Of a stretch of 23,182 nucleotides of DNA, positions 7,197-14,705 are shown in pieces. This DNA is from an uncultured Eubacterium sp. (lineage in GTDB: Bacteria > Bacillota > Clostridia > Lachnospirales > Lachnospiraceae): assembly GCA_910586445.1 (NCBI GenBank), contig CAJUHV010000012.1, forward strand, positions 1 through 23,182, given 5' to 3'. Positions within the stretch are counted from its first letter, which is position 1; every line of letters starts with the position of its first letter. Both the position numbers and the translations under genes were made by a program. The notes beneath the pieces were generated by a model. The model was not told the DNA's origin, made no database searches, and saw only the letters and a program-made list of their open reading frames with translations.

Positions 7197-7537
7197 GGCA
7201 AAGTTAACACACGCTCCAGTGTTTGCCACGGCATATAGTCTGGCCTGTTCCCCAAAAATTTGTTTGACTATTTACATACAGAGGTTAATGCAGCTGCAGA
7301 CTTAGATAAAACACACAGTCGCTGAGGGCGGATTCGAGCAATTATTGTGCAATGCTTACAATGTGTTTGCGGCGTCATATAAAAATATATGTCATATTAT
7401 CCAAAATGCATAGGTGACAAGCGGATAATAATGTGATAGAATAAATATGTTTTTAGGCTTGAAGGTGGCTTTATAATATTTGAAATACGGATGAAGGTAC
7501 CCGGCGGTATTTTTGGGAGAGAAGGGGGAGGAATTTC
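7197..7537. other. intergenic region before the chemotaxis receptor
   Basis: Apart from the promoter listed at 7414-7442 and the ribosome binding site GGGGGAGG before 7538, I see no gene, no recognisable riboswitch and no clear terminator. The leader holds a small inverted repeat, AAATAC/GTATTT, around 7478-7512. Confidence 0.4.
7414..7442 (+). promoter_or_regulatory. promoter of the chemotaxis receptor gene
   Basis: GTGACA at 7414-7419 and TAGAAT at 7437-7442 are separated by 17 bases. This is a sigma-A-like arrangement; I found no flagellar sigma-D-type promoter nearby. Confidence 0.5.
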
Positions 7538-9319
7538 ATGGGAGCGGAAAAAAAGACAGGCAGTAACAGCGGAGGCAGCCGGTCAGGCGTTTACCGGCGC
7601 AGGACAAGGAGGCTTGGCATAAAATCAAAAGTCCTTGTGCCGACGGCGCTTATCGTGGCAATGGTCTGCTGCTGTATGGGACTGCTTTTTAAATCACGCA
7701 TGGAAACGGATATGGTGCTGACAGGGGCGGAAATGGCCGCGTATATCGGCGGTCTGGTGGAGAGCGATATTAACGGAAATCTGGTCGGGATGCTGGCTCC
7801 GGGTGCTGAGGATTCAATCGCTTATAAAGTGCTTGGAGATTCTATGCGGGATACAATGGAAGGCTCTGCCATCCGGTATATGTATATATTGTATGCAGAT
7901 GGGGAAAAGGTATATTACGGCCTTGATCTAGACCAGGAAGATCATCAGGATATCGGTGTCGAGTTTGACGAGCCTTATTCTAAGCTGAAATCGGTGTTTG
8001 AGGATGGAGAGATTTATAAAGACGATAAGATCTCCACAGAAGGGGGCATTCCGACGATTTCGGCATATGTACCTGTTTATAATACGAAAAATGAAGTAGT
8101 CGGCGCGGTCGGCTGTGATTATGATGCAACTGCGATTGTGGCAGCAGTCAATGATACAATGCGCAATGTGGTTGTGATAGGCGCTGGGTGCTTTGTGGCG
8201 GCAGTCGTGCTGTTTGGCCTGATTGTCAGCCGCATTACAAGAAATCTGTGGAAGGTAGATGAGAGGATTTACGATATTGTGAACAGTAACGGAGACCTGA
8301 CACAGACGATTGAAATGAAGACGGGGGATGAGATCGAGTCGATTGCAGGGCATGTCAATGAGCTGTTAGCATATATGCGCCAGATTATGATGAGCATATC
8401 GGATAATTCCAGGCAGCTGAACAGTTCTTCTGAAAATGTCGTATCTCATCTAAGGAATACGCAGGAAAATGTCTCCGAGGTTTCTGCTACTATGGAAGAA
8501 ATGTCTTCTACAATGGATGAAACGACACTGTCCTTAAACAGGATGCAGGATTCTATTACAGAAGTATATGAGTTTATTGAGCAGATTAATGAGCGTGCGC
8601 AGGACGGCGGAAAGCTGTCAGATGATATTAAAGAGCGGGCGCAGAGCACACAGACATATGCAATCGAAGAGCAGCAGACAGCAAAGCAGCGCACGCAGGA
8701 AATTATCGCAAGCGTCTATGGCAAGATCGAAGAGTCCAGGGCAGTAGAAAAAATCGGTGATCTGACATCGAATATTATCAATATTACCGATCAGACAAAC
8801 CTGCTTGCTCTAAATGCCAGCATTGAGGCAGCCAGGGCAGGAGACGCAGGCCGGGGGTTTGCGGTTGTGGCAGACGAGATCGGCAAGCTGGCCATGGATT
8901 CGGCTACGGCAGCAGAGCAGATCAAGGATGTCAGCGCAGTGGTTGTAAAAGCGGTAAATGCGCTTGCAGATGAAGCTTCGCGCATGGTGGAATTTATGGA
9001 GGCAACAGCATTAAAGGGTTATTCAGATCTTGTAGGCACAAGCGAGGAATATAATGAAGAGGCCCGCAGGATCAATGAGATGATGATGGTATTCAGACAG
9101 CAGGCACAGCAGCTGCAGAATAATATGGATTCGATCCGGCAGGTAATCGAGGCCGTAAGCTGTTCTGTTGAAGAAAGCGCAAAGGGCGTCAGCCGGATTT
9201 CGGAGATGTCAGCAAGCATTAATGAAAATGTAAAAGATATCGAGGGGCAGGCAGATGCCAATAAGGGCATTGCAGATGTGCTGGACAGTGAAGTAAACAA
9301 ATTTCGAATTAATGCATAA
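7538..9319 (+). CDS. methyl-accepting chemotaxis protein
   Basis: The 593-residue receptor has a basic N-terminus, TM1 at about 33-51, an extracellular sensor region of about 155 residues (Cache-like in appearance: YILYADGEKVYYG, TISAYVPVYNTKNEVVGAVGCDYD), TM2 at about 210-231 and a HAMP domain at 232-283 (DLTQTIEMKTGDEIESIAGHVNELL). The cytoplasmic helical hairpin follows, with the highly conserved CheA/CheW contact tip at about 416-450 (ITDQTNLLALNASIEAARAG, then GRGFAVVADEIGKLA). It should sense an external small molecule and control CheA. There is no C-terminal CheR-tethering pentapeptide. It stands alone with its own promoter; the ligand is not predictable. GGGGGAGG sets the ATG start. 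Confidence 0.95.
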   Translation: MGAEKKTGSNSGGSRSGVYRRRTRRLGIKSKVLVPTALIVAMVCCCMGLLFKSRMETDMVLTGAEMAAYIGGLVESDINGNLVGMLAPGAEDSIAYKVLGDSMRDTMEGSAIRYMYILYADGEKVYYGLDLDQEDHQDIGVEFDEPYSKLKSVFEDGEIYKDDKISTEGGIPTISAYVPVYNTKNEVVGAVGCDYDATAIVAAVNDTMRNVVVIGAGCFVAAVVLFGLIVSRITRNLWKVDERIYDIVNSNGDLTQTIEMKTGDEIESIAGHVNELLAYMRQIMMSISDNSRQLNSSSENVVSHLRNTQENVSEVSATMEEMSSTMDETTLSLNRMQDSITEVYEFIEQINERAQDGGKLSDDIKERAQSTQTYAIEEQQTAKQRTQEIIASVYGKIEESRAVEKIGDLTSNIINITDQTNLLALNASIEAARAGDAGRGFAVVADEIGKLAMDSATAAEQIKDVSAVVVKAVNALADEASRMVEFMEATALKGYSDLVGTSEEYNEEARRINEMMMVFRQQAQQLQNNMDSIRQVIEAVSCSVEESAKGVSRISEMSASINENVKDIEGQADANKGIADVLDSEVNKFRINA

Positions 9320-9397
9320 TTCTGTACGATTGTGATACAAATATAAGAAATATACATATTTTGCAAAACTGCATTTATAGTTTATATTAACAAAACC

Positions 9398-9426
9398 TTG
9401 ACTTTTTGGTAAAATCAACTTATGAT
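9398..9426 (+). promoter_or_regulatory. strong promoter of the ABC importer operon
   Basis: TTGACT at 9398-9403 and TATGAT at 9421-9426 with a 17-base spacer form a near-consensus promoter. Transcription would start near 9433, downstream of the ATG at 9422, which is why the lipoprotein start is placed at 9479. The leader is only about 45 bases, leaving no room for a T-box or riboswitch. Confidence 0.8.
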
Positions 9427-9478
9427 TAAATGCGTTAATACTTTGACGAGTCAAAGGGAAAAAGAGGAGAGTAAGAAA

Positions 9479-10552
9479 ATGAAAAGAAAGATAATTGCAG
9501 TTTTAATGGCTGTAGCAATGACAGTCTCATTAGCAGCATGCGGCAGCTCGCCGGATAGCGGATCGGGTTCCAGTTCAAGCGAATCAAATGAATCAAATGA
9601 AAAGGACGCAGATGATTCAAAGGATTCCGCAGACGGGCAGGATCAGGAAGGATCAGGCCAGACAGCTGACAGCGGCAAAGTATATAATATCGGTATCTGC
9701 CAGCTGGTTGAGCATGAAGCATTGGATGCAGCGACAAAAGGCTTTAAAGACGCCCTGATTGAGCTGCTGGGAGAGGATAAGCTGAATTTTGAAGAACAGA
9801 ACGCGCAGAATGAGCAGACAAACTGTGCGACAATCTGTAATGGCTTTGTGTCCAATAATGTAGACCTGATTCTGGCAAATGCAACACCTGCGCTGCAGTC
9901 AGCGTCCGCAGCTACAAATAAAATTCCGATTCTTGGAACATCGGTTACGGATTATGCGACAGCGCTTGGAATGTCTGATTTCAGCGGTACAACAGGCACG
10001 AATATCTCCGGTACGAGCGACCTTGCTCCGATTGAGCAGCAGGAGGCAATGATCCGTGAGCTGTTTCCTGACGCCAAGAAAGTAGGCATTATTTATTGTT
10101 CAGCAGAGCCGAATTCCAAGTTTCAGGCAGAGCAGATGGAGGCAGCGTTAGAAAAAGACGGCATAAGCTATGAGGAATTTACAGCCTCTGATTCCAATGA
10201 GATCCAGGCAGTCGTGACAAAAGCATGCAGCTCCAGCGACTGCTTATATGTACCTACAGACAATACAATGGCTTCCAGCGTTTCCCTGCTCAAAGACCTC
10301 GCCCTGCAGTATAAGATGCCGATCGTAGCAGGCGAGGCAGGCATTTGTGAGGGCGGTGTCGCTACGCTGTCCATCAGCTATTATGATCTGGGATATGCTA
10401 CAGGCAAGATGGCATATGAGGTGTTGGTAAACGGTGCAGATGTATCTTCTATGGAAATAGAATATGCAGAAGCGACTACAAAGAGGTATAACAAAGAGAT
10501 CTGCGAAGCGCTCGGAATAAAGATTCCGCAGGGATATGAGGAGCTGGAGTAA
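9479..10552 (+). CDS. ABC importer substrate-binding lipoprotein (ABC_sub_bind family)
   Basis: The 357-residue protein starts with a lipoprotein signal peptide whose lipobox LAAC places the lipidated cysteine at residue 21. A Ser/Asp/Glu-rich linker (about 22-66) tethers it outside the membrane. The two-lobed binding domain begins at about 67 (KVYNIGICQLVEHEALDAA) and includes VDLILANATPALQSA, KKVGIIYCSAEPNS and DLGYATGKMAYEVL, which fit the COG2984/PF04392 family. Streptococcal members (TrpX) are linked to tryptophan uptake, but substrates vary and cannot be assigned here. GAGGAGA precedes the ATG, and the promoter position excludes the longer frame from 9422. The permease and ATPase genes follow closely. 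Confidence 0.93.
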   Translation: MKRKIIAVLMAVAMTVSLAACGSSPDSGSGSSSSESNESNEKDADDSKDSADGQDQEGSGQTADSGKVYNIGICQLVEHEALDAATKGFKDALIELLGEDKLNFEEQNAQNEQTNCATICNGFVSNNVDLILANATPALQSASAATNKIPILGTSVTDYATALGMSDFSGTTGTNISGTSDLAPIEQQEAMIRELFPDAKKVGIIYCSAEPNSKFQAEQMEAALEKDGISYEEFTASDSNEIQAVVTKACSSSDCLYVPTDNTMASSVSLLKDLALQYKMPIVAGEAGICEGGVATLSISYYDLGYATGKMAYEVLVNGADVSSMEIEYAEATTKRYNKEICEALGIKIPQGYEELE

Positions 10553-10580
10553 GTTCGTTCAGTAGAAACGGGAGGATAAT

Positions 10581-11492
10581 ATGTTGGATATTATGGCGTT
10601 ATTCCGCGCTATGCCGGGGGCATGTGCACAGGGCCTGGTATGGGGTATTATGGCGCTCGGGGTATATATTACGTATAAGCTGCTGGATTTTGCAGATCTG
10701 ACGGTAGACAGTACGCTTGCGACCGGAGGAGCGGTAGCTGTTATGATGATTCTTGCAGGCGTTCCGACACCGGCTGCCCTGATCGGAGCGGCGGCGGCAG
10801 GCGGAGCGGCGGGCTTTATCACAGGATTTTTACATACGGTACTCGGCATACCGGATATCCTGTCAGGTATATTAACGCAGATCGCTTTTTATTCCGTAAA
10901 TTTGAACATTCTGGGAGCTTCAAATAAATCTGTCAGCGTAGATATGTATCATCTGGTAATCTCGCTGCGTTATGTAACGCAGGCGATTGTAGTGACGATT
11001 ATTTTTATACTTGTACTGACGGCAGCTTTATATTGGTTTTTCGGAACAGAGTACGGATTTACAATCCGTTCGACAGGCTGCAATCCTCATATGTCCAGAG
11101 CGCAGGGGGTCAATACGAATAAATCCAAAGTGGCAGCACTGGTTATTTCCAATGCGATCGTAGGCCTTTCCGGCGGTCTTCTGGCACAGTATCAGGGCTA
11201 TGCAGATGTGGGCATGGGCCGCGGGGCAATCGTAATCGGCCTAGCCTCAGTTATTATCGGGCAGGTATTAAGGCAGAGCATTCTGGGACAGAAAGCAAAT
11301 TTTGCCGTAAAGATGCTGTTTGTAGTAGTAGGGGCGGTCATTTACTATCTTGTTATTACGTTCGTGCTCTGGCTCGGCCTTCCATCTGAAAATATGAAGA
11401 TGTTTTCTGCTATTGTGGTTGCAGTTTTCCTGGCAGTGCCTTATCTGAGGGCAAAAGCGAAATCTTCTTTCCGTAAAGGAGGTAGCAGATAA
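10581..11492 (+). CDS. ABC importer permease (BPD_transp_2 / COG4120 type)
   Basis: The 303-residue integral membrane protein has about eight or nine hydrophobic segments. The pattern GLVWGIMALGVYITYKLLDF near the N-terminus, then DLTVDSTLATGGA and the loop EYGFTIRSTGCNPHMSRAQGVNTNKSK, is that of the LivH/RbsC-like permease fold used with PF04392 binding proteins. A GGGAGG box precedes the ATG. The stop codon overlaps the ATPase start by one base (TAATG), indicating coupled translation. It forms the channel for the solute captured by the lipoprotein encoded upstream. Confidence 0.93.
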   Translation: MLDIMALFRAMPGACAQGLVWGIMALGVYITYKLLDFADLTVDSTLATGGAVAVMMILAGVPTPAALIGAAAAGGAAGFITGFLHTVLGIPDILSGILTQIAFYSVNLNILGASNKSVSVDMYHLVISLRYVTQAIVVTIIFILVLTAALYWFFGTEYGFTIRSTGCNPHMSRAQGVNTNKSKVAALVISNAIVGLSGGLLAQYQGYADVGMGRGAIVIGLASVIIGQVLRQSILGQKANFAVKMLFVVVGAVIYYLVITFVLWLGLPSENMKMFSAIVVAVFLAVPYLRAKAKSSFRKGGSR

Positions 11493-12286
11493 TGCTGAAA
11501 TTGCATAACATCCACAAGACCTTTAATAAAGGCACAATCAATGAAAAAGCCGCGCTCCAAGGTCTGAATCTGGAACTAAAAGAAGGGGATTTTGTTACGG
11601 TCATAGGCGGCAATGGTGCGGGTAAGTCTACGATGCTCAATATGATCGCAGGCGTATATCCGGTAGATGAGGGCAGCATTCTGATCGACGGCATAGACGT
11701 TACAAAAAAGCCGGATCATAAGCGTGCCGCTTATCTGGGGCGTGTATTCCAAGATCCGATGATGGGCACTGCCTCAGATATGGAGATACAGGAGAATCTG
11801 GCGATGGCATACCGCAGGGGAAAGAGCAGGGGCCTGCGGTGGGGCATTACGGCAAAAGAGCGTGCTGCCTATAAGGAAAAATTAAAGCTGCTGGACCTGG
11901 GGCTTGAAAACCGCATGAGCACAAAGGTAGGCCTGCTGTCCGGCGGACAGCGCCAGGCACTTACGCTGCTGATGGCAACACTGCAGAAGCCGAAAGTACT
12001 GCTTTTGGATGAGCATACGGCAGCGCTTGATCCTAAGACAGCCGCAAAAGTATTGGGCCAGACGGAAAAAATCGTATCGGATAATGCGCTGACGACTTTG
12101 ATGATCACGCATAATATGAAAGATGCCATACGTCTTGGCAACCGCCTGATTATGATGCACGAAGGCCGTATTATTTACGACATCGGCGGGGAAGAGAAAA
12201 AAGGGCTTCATGTTTCGGATCTGCTGGCAAAATTTGAGGAGGTCAGCGGAGAAGAGTTTGCAAACGACAGAATGATGCTGTCATAG
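11492..12286 (+). CDS. ABC importer ATP-binding protein (COG1101 type)
   Basis: The 264-residue ATPase has Walker A GGNGAGKST at 39-47, signature LSGGQ at 149-153, Walker B VLLLDE at 169-174 and the switch His207 in LMITHNMKDA. The D-loop reads DEHTAALDP instead of the usual DEPT, as commonly seen in this COG1101 subgroup. AAAGGAGG lies ten bases before the ATG. It energises import by the permease and lipoprotein encoded just upstream, completing a three-gene operon. A 7-bp hairpin (12287-12314) follows without a good U-tract, so readthrough into the PilZ gene is possible. Confidence 0.93.
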   Translation: MLKLHNIHKTFNKGTINEKAALQGLNLELKEGDFVTVIGGNGAGKSTMLNMIAGVYPVDEGSILIDGIDVTKKPDHKRAAYLGRVFQDPMMGTASDMEIQENLAMAYRRGKSRGLRWGITAKERAAYKEKLKLLDLGLENRMSTKVGLLSGGQRQALTLLMATLQKPKVLLLDEHTAALDPKTAAKVLGQTEKIVSDNALTTLMITHNMKDAIRLGNRLIMMHEGRIIYDIGGEEKKGLHVSDLLAKFEEVSGEEFANDRMMLS

Positions 12287-12343
12287 GACGGCTGCAGCTG
12301 ATTTGTTAGCTGTCTTGTGAATAAATTTTGGAGGTGCACAGTT

Positions 12344-12973
12344 TTGAAAATTTCGGAGTTAAAAAAGGGCCAGAAAGTGACAATCCGCTGTAAGCATAAA
12401 ACCTTGTTAGTGGATGTAAAAGCAGTCGTAGCCGGAGTTCGTTCCGATGTCGTGCTGTTGGAGCTGATCCGCCATGAGGGCCAGGTGGTTGATTTTTCGA
12501 GTCCGAGTGTACAAATTATTACGATTTATGAAGACGGTCTGGATATGCCGAAGGCGTGGACAAACTGCAGGATTCAGCGCAGGACGGTTGAAGGCAGGCA
12601 GTATCATGCGCTTGCAGCTCCAAAAAACAGTGTGAGAGTCAACCGGCGGAAAGTTTCCCGCATTGTATTGGATATGCCGGGCAAACTCAAGATCAGCAAT
12701 CAGCCGGAAGATGTCGAGATCATTATTCATGATCTGTGTGTAAACGGAATCGGCATACAGAGTCCTGTAAAGATTGAAGAACAGGATCTGCGACACCTGT
12801 ATATTCAGTTTATGGATGAAGATAAGGATGATGAAGAGCCGATTAAGCTGGAGGCAAGGGTCGTATGGAAAAAGGAGCTGCCTCAGGGCGGATTCTATTA
12901 CGGGTGCAGGCTGGCAAATGCAGAAGAAAACCTTGGCTATTATGTGGCTAATAAGATGAGAAATGCACAGTAA
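12344..12973 (+). CDS. PilZ-domain c-di-GMP receptor (YcgR-like)
   Basis: From the chosen start the product has 209 residues. The N-terminal part (about 1-95) is a beta-rich YcgR-N/PilZN-like region. The PilZ domain follows at about 98-200, with the c-di-GMP-binding arginines in RRKVSR (101-106, RxxxR) and a second motif DLCVNG at 130-135, where Cys replaces the usual Ser of (D/N)xSxxG. Such proteins change motility or envelope functions when c-di-GMP rises; the chemotaxis receptor gene nearby suits a motile cell. A GTG at 12317 opens a longer frame, but GGAGGTG at 12330-12336 is placed for TTG 12344. The gene lies 57 bases after the ABC ATPase gene. Confidence 0.88.
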   Translation: MKISELKKGQKVTIRCKHKTLLVDVKAVVAGVRSDVVLLELIRHEGQVVDFSSPSVQIITIYEDGLDMPKAWTNCRIQRRTVEGRQYHALAAPKNSVRVNRRKVSRIVLDMPGKLKISNQPEDVEIIIHDLCVNGIGIQSPVKIEEQDLRHLYIQFMDEDKDDEEPIKLEARVVWKKELPQGGFYYGCRLANAEENLGYYVANKMRNAQ

Positions 12974-12999
12974 GTAAAATACTGCGCAGGAATAAATAT

Positions 13000-13043
13000 T
13001 AAGAGGCGCCAACAATTCGATTCTTGATTGCTGACGCCTCTTA
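13000..13043 (+). terminator. long hairpin after the PilZ gene (possible terminator)
   Basis: TAAGAGGCG (13000-13008) pairs with CGCCTCTTA (13035-13043), and inside it CAACAAT (13010-13016) pairs with ATTGCTG (13027-13033) with one mismatch. No run of T follows, so it is not a standard terminator. It marks the left edge of the long gene-free region. Confidence 0.5.
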
Positions 13044-13333
13044 GACTGCTATGTCCATGGGTATATACCATGCCTTTCATTCATTTTTTCGAACAACTCT
13101 ATCTATATTAATCTTAAATGAGGATTGAAATATTATTAAAAACAGTTTGCTGTCGTATGCGTTGTCTCCAGCTTAGTCCATTCGGTATCCATGTCTGTTT
13201 TCCTTGAATGCTTTTGATCTGAATCCATATATGAATGTACTCGACTGAATCTCTGACCACTTTACAGTGCTTCTTTCACGGTATCTTGTGCATATCATGT
13301 AACTAATCTGAAAACGTGTTGATCAAATTCATG

Positions 13334-14175
13334 CATTGGAGCGTACCCCGCTTTCGTTAGATTTACTAAATGCAATGTTGAGTTAAGCTATAACATCCAT
13401 CGGACTGTCCCCGCTTTCATTAGAGTATTTCATTAACAAGCTGCCTTTTTTTGTAATATAAGCGATACTTACTGAAATATTCTGATAGTAATGGTTGGTT
13501 TTACGATGAGAATAAAACTGTCAAATACCGGTTATATGAACAGCAGATTATGTTTAGTTGCAGCTGCTTGTAATCAAATATGACAAATCCAAATACCGGT
13601 TTAAACTTTTCCCTCCATTGGACGATACCCCTCTTTCTTGTGTTCTTGCAAATCATCTGGGTTTAAGCTGCCGTTTTCATCGGACTGTACCCCGCTTTCA
13701 TTAGATTCTGCGAAATCAAGTTTTGAGATTTAATGCTGCCTCCATTGGATTGTCCCCGCTTTCGTTAGATTCACTAAATCAAGTTCTGGATAAAATTAAT
13801 TTGTCCATCGGTCCATTCCTGCTTTCTTAGATTTATTAAATCAAATACTGGGTTATGCATCTGCCTCCATCGGACTGTCCCCGCTTTCGTTAGATTTATT
13901 AAATCAAATATTGGATAAAACTGCTTTGTTCATTGGTCTATACCTGCTTTCTTAGATTTATTAAATCAAATACTGGGTTATGCATCTGCCTCCATTGGAC
14001 TGTCCCCGCTTTCGTTAGATTTATTAAATCAGATTCTGGGTTATGCTTCTCTCTCCATTGGACTATTCTCCGTTTTCGTAGATTTTGTTTATGCATTCTA
14101 TGCAGATGTGCTTAAATCATTGGACTGTACCTCTTTTCTTAGATTATAGGGTAATACATTCGTACTTTGGCGGAC
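13334..14175. repeat. degenerate tandem array, 62-65 bp period
   Basis: Units begin with CATTGG/CATCGG at 13334, 13398, 13616, 13678, 13743, 13806, 13868, 13931, 13993, 14056 and 14118. Steps are 62-65 bases, except for a 218-base stretch (13398-13616) that retains decayed unit tails (CAAATACCGGTT at 13522 and 13590). The unit core is GGACTGTCCCCGCTTTCGTT followed by AGATTTATTAAATC. It contains two small dyads, GGAC-T-GTCC and GATTTA-T-TAAATC, with centres 23 bases apart in the best units. Central units are well conserved and outer ones decay. The period is close to six helical turns. It is not a CRISPR: repeats are imperfect and the intervening sequence is itself repeated. Confidence 0.85.
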
Positions 14176-14193
14176 TCACCATCCCTTCCGCTG

Positions 14194-14239
14194 AGCATTT
14201 CTTAATGGATATTTGTTATATGTACCTTTAAGAAATGCT
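14194..14239. repeat. perfect 12-bp inverted repeat at the right edge of the array
   Basis: AGCATTTCTTAA (14194-14205) pairs perfectly with TTAAGAAATGCT (14228-14239) across a 22-base loop that can pair further (GGATAT with ATATGTACC, bulged). No T-tract follows on either strand. Confidence 0.7.
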
Positions 14240-14373
14240 GTTAGCTTTGAAGTTCTCTTGTGTATTCCGTTTGTTTTTTGTTGAATTTATAATATCAAAC
14301 AAAAATGGATTTGTCAACAACTATTTTGAAAAAAATTAAAAAATATTTTATTAATCTGAATTGTGTGCAAATA

Positions 14374-14382
14374 TGATATAAT
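14374..14382 (+). promoter_or_regulatory. extended -10 promoter, distal secA promoter (P1)
   Basis: TGATATAAT matches the extended -10 form TGnTATAAT; the -35 region is poor. A transcript would start near 14389, about 317 bases before secA, and would include the 24-codon open frame at 14421. Confidence 0.5.
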
Positions 14383-14420
14383 AATCTGATAAAATATGCG
14401 ATCTGGATAAATTGGCGGAC

Positions 14421-14495
14421 ATGGATATTTCAAGATCTATTGAAGATAATATAAGCGAAGGCAGCCTGCATAAACAGTCTGGTATTCGTTCTTAA
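14421..14495 (+). CDS. possible 24-residue leader peptide between secA promoters
   Basis: ATG at 14421 opens a 24-codon frame (MDISRSIEDNISEGSLHKQS...) closed by TAA, starting about 32 bases after the predicted P1 transcription start. The ribosome binding site is weak (GGCGG). The peptide is polar, with no membrane segment and no SecM-like arrest sequence. It may be a chance frame. Confidence 0.2.
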   Translation: MDISRSIEDNISEGSLHKQSGIRS

Positions 14496-14553
14496 TATAG
14501 AGGCAGTCATTACAGTTTATAAAATATTTACAAATAGTTCACCGCATTATCTA

Positions 14554-14582
14554 TTGTTTCAAAAAGCAAGACGTGATATAAT
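14554..14582 (+). promoter_or_regulatory. proximal secA promoter (P2)
   Basis: TTGTTT at 14554-14559, a 17-base spacer, and TATAAT at 14577-14582, preceded by TGA so that it is also an extended -10. Transcription would begin near 14589. The leader holds a small hairpin GCCC-ATC-GGGC at 14662-14672. Confidence 0.75.
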
Positions 14583-14705
14583 GAAGAACAGTTTTGTGAT
14601 GCATGCCATATGCAGCCATGTGCAGAAAGCAGCCGGATACAAAGCACTTAAAATACAGTATGCCCATCGGGCACGATGCAGTATACGATAACGATAGGAG
14701 ATTAT

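Larger units (their letters stand above)
13044..14373. other. gene-free AT-rich region before secA
   Basis: About 1.3 kb contain no credible coding frame on either strand: open frames are short, lack ribosome binding sites, and one (13933-14115) only reads through the repeat units. The region holds the 62-65 bp tandem array listed separately, possible decayed units from about 13150, and the perfect inverted repeat at 14194-14239. Confidence 0.7.

Noticed and set aside
9422..9478. Longer N-terminus of the lipoprotein from ATG 9422
   Set aside because: This ATG overlaps the -10 box of the promoter, and the lipoprotein signal peptide begins at 9479 behind a good ribosome site.
12407..13015. 202-codon minus-strand frame opposite the PilZ gene
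   Set aside because: The plus strand has clear PilZ motifs and a ribosome binding site; the antisense frame matches no family I know.
13933..14115. 60-codon open frame across the array
   Set aside because: It only reads through repeat units. The mixed 62/63-base period breaks the frame elsewhere and there is no ribosome binding site.
13334..14175. CRISPR array
   Set aside because: Repeats are imperfect, the sequence between cores is itself repeated rather than unique, and no cas gene is in the window.
13334..14175. Integron attC-like sites (GTTAGAT fits GTTRRRY)
   Set aside because: No matching RYYYAAC partner in each unit, no gene cassettes between units and no integrase gene.
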